From an uncultured Verrucomicrobiota bacterium (GTDB lineage: Bacteria; Verrucomicrobiota; Kiritimatiellia; CAIVKH01), in contig CALKUH010000045.1 of the NCBI GenBank assembly GCA_937996795.1, positions 5,329-69,328 of the forward strand: a stretch of 64,000 bases of DNA, given 5' to 3'. A program made the translations under genes and the position numbers. Numbering within the stretch: position 1 is the stretch's first letter; every line of letters begins with the position of its first letter. Positions 1 to 7,680 of the stretch are shown here, in pieces. The notes beneath the pieces are model-generated. The model was not told where the DNA came from and made no database searches. It worked only from the letters and a program-made list of their open reading frames with translations.

Positions 1-1
1 C

Positions 2-415
2 ATCATCCCGGCGTTGAAGGCGGACATTGAGGTGCGGAAGCCGCCGATGGACGCGATCAAGTTCCTCGGTTTCAGCGCGCATGTGATGGGCGAATTGAAG
101 AAGGTGTTCCCGAAGCACGGCGTTTATTTGAATGTCGAGCCGCGCGGTTTTCCGAATGCGCCGAATCCGTGGGCGGCGGACCTGCTGGTGGCGCAGGCGC
201 GTCGGTCGCATCTGGACGGGTTGAGCGTGGGGCTTTCCGATGCCGTGGATGAGGCGTTTATCAAGACTGTGCACGAATCGGGCCTCGATCTGACGGGGTG
301 GGTGGCGGACGACGAGCATGTAGCGCTGCGCCTCGCGCGCGCGGGGTTGCGGTCGGTGATGACGAATCGCCCGGCGTATATCCGGCATCGCCTGCGGGAC
401 CACGGGGTGTCGTGA
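2..415 (+). CDS. Glycerophosphodiester phosphodiesterase, C-terminal part (partial)
   Basis: The frame is open from the left edge, so the 5' end lies outside the window. The visible 137 residues look like the last third of a GDPD TIM barrel: a strand-helix series ends with GWVADDEHVALRLARAG followed by a TNRP motif, the usual closing strand of this family (compare 'V.d......l...GvdgiiTdrP'). The enzyme family hydrolyses glycerophosphodiesters to glycerol-3-phosphate and an alcohol. The catalytic N-terminal HRG and acidic residues cannot be seen, so activity cannot be judged. The stop overlaps the GTG of the next gene (GTGA), which suggests translational coupling. Confidence 0.72.
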   Translation: MIPALKADIEVRKPPMDAIKFLGFSAHVMGELKKVFPKHGVYLNVEPRGFPNAPNPWAADLLVAQARRSHLDGLSVGLSDAVDEAFIKTVHESGLDLTGWVADDEHVALRLARAGLRSVMTNRPAYIRHRLRDHGVS

Positions 416-1233
416 GTCCGCCCGCTTCGCGCGCGCGGGCGGCCGCGTTGCGGGAGCGGCTCGAATCGATCTACACGCGCTATCACCGCGCCGACTTGAT
501 TGAACCCGACCCGCTCCAGTGGGTGCGGCGTTTCCCGGACCTGCGCGACCGCGAGCTCGTGGCGCTGCTGGCCGCGGCGCTGGCGTTCGGGCGCGTGTCC
601 CACATCCTCGCGAGTTTGGGGAAGCTGTTGCCGCGCATGGGCGGGCGTCCGGCGGAGTGGTTGCAAGGGGCCAGCGACGCGCAGGTGGCGCGCGTGTGCG
701 CGGGGTGCCGGCACCGGTGGACGACAGCGGACGAGATGGCGAACCTGTTGCGCGCGGTGCGGGGTGTGCAGCGCGCGGAGGGATCGATGGCCGCCGCGTG
801 GGCGGGATCAATCCGACCCGGCGACCGCGATGCGCACGATACGCTGGCGCGTTGGGTGGCGCTGCTCGATGCCCACGGGCTGGCGCCCGACAACTCGATG
901 ATTCCGCGCCCTGAGCGTTCCTCGGCGTGCAAGCGGCTGCATCTGTTTTTGCGGTGGATGATCCGGTGCGACGCGGTGGACCCGGGTGGATGGCCCGATG
1001 TGCCCGCGCGGCTGGTGGTGCCTTTGGATGTGCACATGCACCGGATGGCGCGTGTGATGGGGCTGACGCGGAGGCGCGCGGCGGATTTGCGGACCGCGCG
1101 GCAGATCACGGCCGCCTATGCGCGGGTGTGTCCGGAGGACCCCGTTCGGTATGATTTTGCCCTCACGCGGATGCCGATTCACGAGGGGTTGGGGGTGGCG
1201 GAGGTGCGGGGGATGCTTCGCCCGGGTGGGTGA
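412..1233 (+). CDS. TIGR02757 (DUF2400) family protein
   Basis: 273 residues from a GTG that overlaps the preceding stop by 4 bp; the frame is open further upstream but that part would lie inside the GDPD gene. The sequence follows the TIGR02757 pattern: an N-terminal LESIYTRYHRAD segment, DPLQWVRRF, the helical LVALLAAALAFGRV block, the central KRLHLFLRWMIR segment, PLDVHMHRMAR and a C-terminal DPVRYDFALTR. The role of this family is unknown; its fold resembles helix-hairpin-helix DNA glycosylases (PLDVHMHRMAR corresponds to 'PlDtHv.rv.r'), so a nucleic-acid function is possible. Family membership is well supported, function is not. Confidence 0.85.
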   Translation: MSPPASRARAAALRERLESIYTRYHRADLIEPDPLQWVRRFPDLRDRELVALLAAALAFGRVSHILASLGKLLPRMGGRPAEWLQGASDAQVARVCAGCRHRWTTADEMANLLRAVRGVQRAEGSMAAAWAGSIRPGDRDAHDTLARWVALLDAHGLAPDNSMIPRPERSSACKRLHLFLRWMIRCDAVDPGGWPDVPARLVVPLDVHMHRMARVMGLTRRRAADLRTARQITAAYARVCPEDPVRYDFALTRMPIHEGLGVAEVRGMLRPGG

Positions 1234-1304
1234 AGGTGGGTCTTGCGCTCCGGTCGGAAGGTCGGTACGTTCTCCGGCTCGATCCATCAGAACCAAAGGA
1301 ACCT

Positions 1305-1532
1305 ATGCCCGGCGGCAAAGAAGACATCATTGAAATGGACGGGACGGTGACGAAAGTCCTGCCCGCGACCATGTATCGTGTGAAACTGGCCAGTGGTCAC
1401 GAAATCCTGGCCCACATCTCCGGCAAGATGCGCAAGCACTTCATCAAGATCACCAATGGTGACCGGGTGAAGGTGGAGATGTCCCCCTACGACCTGACCA
1501 AGGGTCGGATTACCTTCCGCCACCGCGTTTGA
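1305..1532 (+). CDS. infA: Translation initiation factor IF-1
   Basis: 75 residues, a typical IF-1 length, forming a single S1/OB-fold domain: EDIIEMDGTVTKVLPATMYRV, ILAHISGKMRKHFIKI and DRVKVEMSPYDLTKGRI are near-canonical IF-1 signatures. IF-1 binds the 30S A site during initiation. The start is the ATG at 1305 with AAAGGA at 1295-1300; the frame is open about 25 codons further upstream, but that part is unrelated to IF-1. The last 23 bp overlap the 3' end of the convergent pseudouridine synthase gene. Confidence 0.97.
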   Translation: MPGGKEDIIEMDGTVTKVLPATMYRVKLASGHEILAHISGKMRKHFIKITNGDRVKVEMSPYDLTKGRITFRHRV

Positions 1533-2373
1533 TTCGCGCGGGCGCGAGCCCCAGTTCGATCAGCGCCGCCCGGAAATCCTCCGGCGGCGTTGCCTGTACG
1601 CGCCGCTGCGCGCCGGTATCCGGGTCGCGCCAGCTCAACCGCCACGCGTGCAGCATCTGCCGCGGGATGTGCCGCAGCGTGTCGTCCTTCACCTTGCGTG
1701 TCGCGTAGGTGCGGTCGCCCGCGAGCGGGAAGCCGGCGGCCTGCAGGTGGACGCGAATCTGGTGGGTGCGTCCCGTATGCGGGCGCGCCTCGATATGCGC
1801 GGCCTGCGGTGTGCGGCGGAGCAGCCGGAATTCCGTGTGCGCGGTTTGCCCTTCGACCGGCCGGTCCATTTCCTTCAGCGTGTGCGGGAAGGGGCCCATC
1901 GCGATGGCCTGGTACACTTTTTCGATCGTGCGTTCGGAGAATTGCGCCTCGAACGCGGCCTGTGCTTCCGGCGTGCGGGCGAAGAGCAGGCAGCCGCTCG
2001 TGTCGCGGTCGAGCCGGTGCACGGGCAGGATTTCCGGGTGTTGCTGTTTGACGCGCGATTCGGCGCTTTCGGGGCCCAGGCTGACGAGGCCGGCGGGTTT
2101 GTCCACCACCAGGCAGCGGGCGTCGCTGTAGAGCAGGCGCAGCTCCGGTTTGCGCACGACCTCGGCGCGGGGGAGGATGGCCGCTTCGACGACATCACCC
2201 ATGCGCAACTCGTGGTGCGCGATCCAGATGCGGCGTTTGTTCACAAAGACCCGGCGCTCATCGAGCAGGCGCTTGGCCTGCTTGCGGGAAATCCCGAGCT
2301 TCATGGTGAGGAATCGATCCAGTTGCAGTCCGCTTTCCGGCTGCCGGACGGTGATGAGGGTGGGAACAGGCAT
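1510..2373 (-). CDS. RluA-family pseudouridine synthase
   Basis: The order is an N-terminal S4 RNA-binding domain (LDRFLTMKLGISRKQAKRLL and VFVNKRR) followed by the RluA catalytic domain. The catalytic aspartate is in HRLDRDTSG, preceded by the VVDKPAGLVS motif and followed by HTGRTHQIRVHL and GDRTY. The family isomerises uridine to pseudouridine in 23S rRNA or tRNA; which site is modified cannot be told. The start chosen is the ATG at 2373 (MPVPT); an ATG 12 bp upstream is possible. The frame is open to 2481, but that would run into the divergent AmrS gene. It converges on infA with a 23-bp overlap. Confidence 0.92.
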   Translation of the reverse strand: MPVPTLITVRQPESGLQLDRFLTMKLGISRKQAKRLLDERRVFVNKRRIWIAHHELRMGDVVEAAILPRAEVVRKPELRLLYSDARCLVVDKPAGLVSLGPESAESRVKQQHPEILPVHRLDRDTSGCLLFARTPEAQAAFEAQFSERTIEKVYQAIAMGPFPHTLKEMDRPVEGQTAHTEFRLLRRTPQAAHIEARPHTGRTHQIRVHLQAAGFPLAGDRTYATRKVKDDTLRHIPRQMLHAWRLSWRDPDTGAQRRVQATPPEDFRAALIELGLAPARIKRGGGR

Positions 2374-2469
2374 GCCGTGGACCATAGCGGGCCGGGGCGG
2401 AATGACCAATGGGGAAATTCCGAATGACGCGCGGGGCGGTGCGGAGTAAACTTCTTTCGGGGCGAAGCG

Positions 2470-3558
2470 ATGAAGTGGCAATCGTCAGACGTGGCGCCGA
2501 CGCGGCACTGGGAGTCGTTGCCCGGGGGGCGGGTGCAGTGCAATGTGTGTCCGAACCATTGCCGGCTGGCGGAGGGGCAGCGCGGGGCGTGTTTCGTGCG
2601 GATGGCGCAGGGCGGGGCGGTGGTGTTGACGACGTACGGGCGGTCGAGCGGGTTCTGCATCGACCCGATTGAGAAGAAGCCGCTCAACCATTTCCTGCCC
2701 GGCACGCCGATCCTGTCGTTCGGCACGGCGGGTTGCAACTTGGCGTGCCGGTTCTGCCAGAACTGGGACATTAGCAAGTCGCGCGAGATGGATACGCTGG
2801 CCGATGCGGCGACGCCGGAGGCGCTGGCCGACGCGGCGGTGCGGCTGGGGTGTCCCAGCGTCGCGTTCACGTACAACGATCCGGTCGTGTTCATGGAATA
2901 CGCCATCGACATCGCGAACGCGTGCCACGCGCGCGGCGTGAAGGCGGTCGCGGTCACCGCGGGATACATGTGCGATGCGCCGCGCCGCGAGTTTTATGCG
3001 CACATGGACGCGGCGAACGTGGACCTGAAGGGTTTCACCGAATCCTTTTATCAGAAAATCTGCGGCGCCCGCCTGGACAACGTGCTGGAGACGCTGGTGT
3101 ATCTCAAGCGGGAGACGGCGGTGTGGTTCGAGCTGACGACGCTGTTGATTCCGGGCGAAAACGATTCGGAGGCGGAGATCGACGCGATGACGAAGTGGGT
3201 GGCGCGCGAACTGGGTCCCGACGTGCCGCATCACTTCACGGCGTTTCACCCGGACTACAAGATGCTGGATCATCCGCCGACGCCGCCGGAGACGCTGTCG
3301 CGCGCGCGCGCCATTGCGATGGGGAACGGACTGCGTTTTGTGTACACCGGCAACGTGCGCGACGAGGTGGGGGGCAGCACCTGGTGCCCCGGCTGCGGCG
3401 CCCGCGTGATCGGGCGCGATGGCTACACGATTACGGAGTGGCGGCTGGGCGACGCTGGCCGCTGCGCCGGCTGCGGCACACGGATCCCCGGGGTTTTTGC
3501 GGGAAGGCCCGGCGACTGGGGCGCGCGCCGGCAGGTCGTGCGCCTGTCGGGTCGGTGA
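2470..3558 (+). CDS. amrS: AmmeMemoRadiSam system radical SAM enzyme (PflA-related)
   Basis: 362 residues. An N-terminal cysteine pattern (CNVCPNHC, GACFVR) is followed by the radical SAM cluster motif CNLACRFCQN (CxxxCxxC), FTYNDPVVFMEY and a long DLKGFTESFYQ segment, the order seen in AmrS proteins. The C-terminus has two CxxC pairs (CPGC, CAGC) that probably bind zinc. AmrS normally works with Memo- and AMMECR1-domain proteins; neither partner is in this window. The reaction of the system is not established. It is divergent from the pseudouridine synthase (96 bp between starts) and ends 6 bp from the convergent terC. Confidence 0.87.
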   Translation: MKWQSSDVAPTRHWESLPGGRVQCNVCPNHCRLAEGQRGACFVRMAQGGAVVLTTYGRSSGFCIDPIEKKPLNHFLPGTPILSFGTAGCNLACRFCQNWDISKSREMDTLADAATPEALADAAVRLGCPSVAFTYNDPVVFMEYAIDIANACHARGVKAVAVTAGYMCDAPRREFYAHMDAANVDLKGFTESFYQKICGARLDNVLETLVYLKRETAVWFELTTLLIPGENDSEAEIDAMTKWVARELGPDVPHHFTAFHPDYKMLDHPPTPPETLSRARAIAMGNGLRFVYTGNVRDEVGGSTWCPGCGARVIGRDGYTITEWRLGDAGRCAGCGTRIPGVFAGRPGDWGARRQVVRLSGR

Positions 3559-3564
3559 GGCCGG

Positions 3565-4641
3565 CTATTCTTTTTTCGCGGGTTCCGCGGAGCGGCCCTC
3601 GTTCCAGGAAACCGCCACGCCGGCGGCGAGGATGACGAACACCAGGCCGAGCAGGTAGAGGTTAAACGACTCGCCGAGGGCGACTTTCAGCGGCTTCGCG
3701 AACAGCATTTTCAGGCCGACGATCATCAGCACCAGCGAGAGGGACAGCTTGAGGTAGCGGAACCGGTCGAGCATGCCGGCGAGCGCGAAGTAGAGGGAAC
3801 GCAGGCCGAGAATGGCGAAGACATTGCTGGTGAAGACGAGGAACGGGTCGGCGGTGATCGCGAAGATGGCGGGGATCGAATCCACGGCGAAGATCAGGTC
3901 CGCCGTCTCCACCATGATCAGCGCGAGGGCGAGCGGTGTCAGCAGCCAGGTCCCGGCGCGCGCCTTTTCGAGGACGGGGTCGGGCGCGGTTTCGACCGAA
4001 CCGGGCATGACGCCTTCGTGCGATTCGACGCTGCCCGCGCGGACGAGAAAATGCTGGCCGTGGAAGTGCGCCGTTACGGGCATGAACCGGCGGACCAGCC
4101 GCACGAGGATGTTGCGGTCCGGGTGGATGGTCTCCGCCTTGGCGAAGAGCATCTTGATGCCGGTGATCACGAGGAAAGCGCCGAAGAGGTAGAGGATCCA
4201 GTGGAACTGGGCGATCAGCGCCGCGCCGACGCCGATCATGATGCCGCGCAGCACCAGGGCGCCGAGCACGCCCCAGAACAGCACGCGGTGCTGGTAGATC
4301 GCCGGCACGCCGAAGAAGGTGAAGATCATCGCGATGACGAAGACGTTGTCGACGCTGAGCGATTTTTCGACGACATAACCGGTGACATATTTCAGCGCGG
4401 CGGTCCGGCCGTTGTTGACGAGGCCGTCGCAGGCGTCCGGCGCGAGCCCGAGGCCCAGCCAGTGGTTTTCGTAGCCGAAGTAGATGAAGATCGTGAACAG
4501 CAGGCCGAGCGTGATCCAGACGGCGGACCATTTCAGCGCTTCACGAATGGTGACGACATGCGCTTTGCGGTGGAACACACCCAGGTCCAGCGCCAGCATC
4601 AGCAGGACAAACGAAACAAAGCCCACCCAGATCCAGATCAC
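3565..4641 (-). CDS. TerC family integral membrane protein
   Basis: 358 residues with about nine hydrophobic segments. TerC hallmarks are SLSVDNVFV, the repeat-related ETADLIFAVDSIPAIFA, and FVFTSNVFAILGLRSLYF-like segments; the aspartates in the two SxDN/AxDS motifs are the presumed metal-binding sites. Members export Mn2+ or give tellurite resistance. On the minus strand a GGAGG sits 8 bp before the ATG, and a possible promoter TTGATC-N17-TTTATT lies about 40 bp upstream. That leaves no room for a yybP-ykoY riboswitch, which often controls this family. Confidence 0.93.
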   Translation of the reverse strand: MIWIWVGFVSFVLLMLALDLGVFHRKAHVVTIREALKWSAVWITLGLLFTIFIYFGYENHWLGLGLAPDACDGLVNNGRTAALKYVTGYVVEKSLSVDNVFVIAMIFTFFGVPAIYQHRVLFWGVLGALVLRGIMIGVGAALIAQFHWILYLFGAFLVITGIKMLFAKAETIHPDRNILVRLVRRFMPVTAHFHGQHFLVRAGSVESHEGVMPGSVETAPDPVLEKARAGTWLLTPLALALIMVETADLIFAVDSIPAIFAITADPFLVFTSNVFAILGLRSLYFALAGMLDRFRYLKLSLSLVLMIVGLKMLFAKPLKVALGESFNLYLLGLVFVILAAGVAVSWNEGRSAEPAKKE

Positions 4642-4723
4642 GGGGTACCTCCTTCAGGCGGCGCGCAATAAAGGCGGGCGGGGCGGCAAGATCAAGCGGA
4701 AACGGATGGCGCGACGCCGCGAA

Positions 4724-5086
4724 TCAGAAGTTCTGGCAGTAGGAGCAGAGCAACTGGCCCGACGTGGCGGTGCAGCGCAGGTGCTCGCGAGTGGTGTCGG
4801 GCAGGTCGAGAAACTGAAGCCAGACGCGGTAGCGGTCGTGCTCCTTGTCCGGCTGGCAGCGGACGACGGCGCCGGTGCAGCGAACGCGGGTCCGGGCGCC
4901 ATCCGCGCCGGGGGCGTCGATGCACACCTCAAGGATCGTGAACGGTTCCACCGCGTGCGTGAGGTGAAACTGCAACCCGAGCGGACACAGGTGGAAATCC
5001 TCCGGCTGGGTGACGGGGGGCGCGGGTTCCGCCAGCACCGTCACCGGTCGTTTGGCCGATCCTGTTCCCATTGAGACTCGTGTCAT
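4724..5086 (-). CDS. PilZ-domain-like protein
   Basis: 120 residues from the ATG at 5086 (a second ATG lies 15 bp in). The arrangement, beta strands around HLCPLGLQFHLTH, a charged loop, VRCTGAVVRC and YRVWLQFLDLPDTTREHL, is typical of PilZ domains, which often bind c-di-GMP. The canonical RxxxR motif before the domain is not evident, so nucleotide binding is uncertain. The C-terminus carries a cluster of cysteines (C-x9-C-x2-C in the last 16 residues), unusual for PilZ and possibly metal-binding. It stands alone between terC and the permease gene. Confidence 0.6.
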   Translation of the reverse strand: MTRVSMGTGSAKRPVTVLAEPAPPVTQPEDFHLCPLGLQFHLTHAVEPFTILEVCIDAPGADGARTRVRCTGAVVRCQPDKEHDRYRVWLQFLDLPDTTREHLRCTATSGQLLCSYCQNF

Positions 5087-5212
5087 ATGCGCCCTGTTGC
5101 CGTCCTTGGGTGACGATACGACAGGAATGGTGCGTGTCAAATGCGGGCGGGGGCACGAGGAGGAGAGGGAGACGTGAGGGGACGAGGACACGAGGGCACG
5201 AGCGAGGGGGGG

Positions 5213-6301
5213 CTAGCGCATGCGGTGGATCATGTAGCTGCCGATGGCGAGGAAGATCAGGTTGGGGATCCATGCGCCGAGCGCGGGCGCGAGGACCATG
5301 GTTTTGGCCATGGAGAGGCCGACGTTTGAGATGACGTAGTAGCTGAACATGAGGCCAATGGCGAGGGCCACGCCGAGCATCGCGCCCTTGCGGCCTGTTT
5401 GTGCGCCGAAGGGGATGCCGAGCAGGGTGACGATGAAGCAGGTCCATGGCTCCGCGATCTTGAAGTGCAGGTCGGCCTGGATGCGGGCGAGGGCGGCGGG
5501 GTCCTGGCGGGTGTTGATTTTGAGGTATTCCCTGAGTTCGCGCGAGGTCAGGAACTGGGGGTCCTTGCTTTCATTGAGAAAGAAATCCGGGTCCTCCGTG
5601 AGGTCGGGCATTTCGCGGGTGAGGTGGAAGCGCGGCGCGCCGAGCGGGTTGCTCTCCGCGTCGTACTGCCGCTCCGACATGTCGCTCAACCACCAGCGCC
5701 CGTCGAGCCAGCGCGCCTCCCTGGCCGTGATCTTCCACGCGTCGGACAGGTCCTCGCGCTGCTGGGTGATTTCCACGCCGCGCATGTGCAGGGTCCGCGT
5801 GTCGAACTCGTTGATCAGCCAGGTGCGGTTGCCTCGCTGGTATTTGATGGCGAGCTGCTTCTTGACGTAAACGAGGTTCGGATCGGCCCGCTTTTGCTCC
5901 CGCACGAAATTCTGGCACCAGTACGCCGCCTTCGGGCCGATCGTTTCGTGGATGGCCGCGACGATGCCCGTCGCGAGCAGGCCCACGGCCATGTAGGGCG
6001 CCATCAGCCGGAACACGCTGATGCCGCAGGCGCGCATGGCGGTCAGCTCGTGGTTCTTGGTCAGCGTGGACAGGCTGTAGAGGACGGCGAGAAAGAGGGA
6101 AATCGGCACGATCCGGATCAGCACGGATGGCAGCAGCACGATGTAGTACCGCAGCACCAGCAGCCCCGGCGTGTCGCCTTCTATGAAGTCCGAGAGGTTG
6201 TCGAACAGGTCGAAAACGACATAAAGCATGCAGAACCCCAGCAGGATGTAGAGAAAGGGGGTCCCGAACGTGCGCAGGAGATAGCGGTCGATCAATTTCA
6301 T
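5213..6301 (-). CDS. LptF/LptG family permease (LPS export)
   Basis: 362 residues starting with MKLIDRYLLRTFG, the usual beginning of YjgP/YjgQ proteins. Three membrane segments precede a large periplasmic beta-jellyroll region (about residues 145-265, e.g. RGNRTWLINEFD) and three follow it; the cytosolic ELTAMRACGIS coupling motif lies after TM2. LptF and LptG form the membrane part of the ABC machine that pulls LPS from the inner membrane to the Lpt bridge. The ORDER at the N-terminus fits LptG slightly better, but F and G cannot be separated safely. The frame is open to 6451; the ATG at 6301 is the first that fits the family. Confidence 0.88.
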   Translation of the reverse strand: MKLIDRYLLRTFGTPFLYILLGFCMLYVVFDLFDNLSDFIEGDTPGLLVLRYYIVLLPSVLIRIVPISLFLAVLYSLSTLTKNHELTAMRACGISVFRLMAPYMAVGLLATGIVAAIHETIGPKAAYWCQNFVREQKRADPNLVYVKKQLAIKYQRGNRTWLINEFDTRTLHMRGVEITQQREDLSDAWKITAREARWLDGRWWLSDMSERQYDAESNPLGAPRFHLTREMPDLTEDPDFFLNESKDPQFLTSRELREYLKINTRQDPAALARIQADLHFKIAEPWTCFIVTLLGIPFGAQTGRKGAMLGVALAIGLMFSYYVISNVGLSMAKTMVLAPALGAWIPNLIFLAIGSYMIHRMR

Positions 6302-6432
6302 AGGCCAGCCCGGCACGCTACCCGCGAAGCGGGTGCGATACAAGCGAATGTCCCCGCCGCGAGGGGGGGCGGACGGGGAACGGGGCGCCCGTTTGCCGCC
6401 ATCGGGCAAACCCCGATTTTCCGGTTCTCCAG

Positions 6433-6461
6433 TTGACGGTGCCCCGGTCATGCGTTATTCA
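6433..6461 (+). promoter_or_regulatory. Sigma70-type promoter of the gap-pgk-tpiA-secG operon
   Basis: TTGACG (6433-6438), a 17-bp spacer and TATTCA (6456-6461) read toward gap. Transcription would start near 6468, giving a leader of about 70 nt with AGGAG at 6527-6531. Confidence 0.55.
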
Positions 6462-6539
6462 TGCGTGCTTTATTTCCGCGGGCTTTTGGGCCTGAGGGAC
6501 TCCTCAACACAACGATTAACGAGCACAGGAGAACGAGAC

Positions 6540-7610
6540 ATGGCGATCAAGGTAGGCATCAACGGGTTCGGCCGTATCGGCCGCATGGTGTTCCAGGCGA
6601 TTTGCGACCAGGGACTCCTCGGGAAGACGATTGACGTGGTGGCGGTGGTGGACGTCTCAACGGACGCCGACTACTTCGCGTACCAGATGAAGTTCGACTC
6701 CGTGCACGGCAAGTTCAAGCACGCGGTTTCGACCGAGAAGAGCAACCCGTCGGCGGAGGAAGCCGACACGCTGGTCGTCAACGGCCACAAGATCAAGTGC
6801 GTCGCGGCGACGAAGACCCCGGACCAGCTGCCGTGGAAGGCGCTGGGCGTGGATTACGTCATTGAATCCACCGGCCTCTTCACCGATTCCGAGAAGGCCA
6901 AGGGCCACCTCGCGGCGGGCGCCAAGAAGGTCATCATCTCCGCTCCCGGCAAGGGAGAGGTCAAGACGCTGGTCGTCGGCGTGAACCACGAGGAATACGA
7001 TCCGGCGAAGCACAACATCGTGTCGAACGCCTCCTGCACGACGAACTGCCTCGCGCCGGTGGTGCACGTCCTCCTCAAGGAAGGGTTCGGCATCGAGACC
7101 GGCCTGATGACGACGATCCACGCCTACACCGCGACGCAGAAGGTCGTGGACGGCCCCTCCAAGAAGGATTGGCGCGGTGGCCGTGCGGCGGCGCAGAACA
7201 TCATTCCCTCGACCACGGGCGCCGCGAAGGCGGTGGGCGAGGTGCTGCCCGCGACGAAGGGCAAGCTCACGGGCATGGCCTTCCGCATCCCGGTGCCGAA
7301 CGTCTCCGTCGTCGACCTGACCTTCCGCACGACACGCGATGCCTCGATTGAGGAAATCGATGCGGCGCTCAAGAAGGCCTCGCAGTCGTACCTCAAGGGC
7401 ATCCTCGGCGTGACGGATGAAGAACTGGTCTCGACCGACTTCATCCACGACGAGCGCTCCTCGATCTACGACTCCCTCGCGACGCTCCAGAACAACCTGA
7501 AGGGCGAGAAGCGCTTCTTCAAGGTCGTCTCCTGGTACGACAACGAGTGGGGCTATTCGAACCGCGTGGTGGACCTCGTCCGCTACATGGCGAAAGCCGA
7601 CGCGAAGTAA
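6540..7610 (+). CDS. gap: Glyceraldehyde-3-phosphate dehydrogenase, long trypanosomatid-like form
   Basis: 356 residues. NAD-binding GINGFGRIGRMVF at the N-terminus, catalytic cysteine in SNASCTTNCLAP, and SWYDNEWGYSNRVVDL at the end make this a type I GAPDH, which oxidises and phosphorylates glyceraldehyde-3-phosphate. It is about 20 residues longer than common bacterial GapA. The extra sequence and the STDADYFAYQMKFDSVHGKF block resemble the glycosomal GAPDH of trypanosomatids as I remember it. The ATG at 6540 has an AGGAG 8 bp upstream. It is first in a glycolytic operon with pgk and tpiA. Confidence 0.97.
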   Translation: MAIKVGINGFGRIGRMVFQAICDQGLLGKTIDVVAVVDVSTDADYFAYQMKFDSVHGKFKHAVSTEKSNPSAEEADTLVVNGHKIKCVAATKTPDQLPWKALGVDYVIESTGLFTDSEKAKGHLAAGAKKVIISAPGKGEVKTLVVGVNHEEYDPAKHNIVSNASCTTNCLAPVVHVLLKEGFGIETGLMTTIHAYTATQKVVDGPSKKDWRGGRAAAQNIIPSTTGAAKAVGEVLPATKGKLTGMAFRIPVPNVSVVDLTFRTTRDASIEEIDAALKKASQSYLKGILGVTDEELVSTDFIHDERSSIYDSLATLQNNLKGEKRFFKVVSWYDNEWGYSNRVVDLVRYMAKADAK

Positions 7611-7635
7611 TCATTCGAACGCAACTCTGACCCGG

Positions 7636-7665
7636 TCCCGATCCCTCCACCGCGGGGGATCGGGA
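7636..7665 (+). repeat. Perfect 10-bp inverted repeat between gap and pgk
   Basis: TCCCGATCCC (7636-7645) pairs with GGGATCGGGA (7656-7665) around a 10-nt loop. There is no T-run after it, and the pgk ribosome binding site (GGAGGA, 7669-7674) follows at once. It looks like an intercistronic mRNA hairpin that could stabilise gap mRNA or limit pgk translation rather than a terminator. Confidence 0.6.
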
Positions 7666-7680
7666 CTTGGAGGAATCACC

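Noticed and set aside
4642..4723. yybP-ykoY manganese riboswitch before terC
   Set aside because: Only about 80 bp are available, much of it taken by a plausible promoter and the ribosome binding site; the conserved riboswitch elements were not seen.
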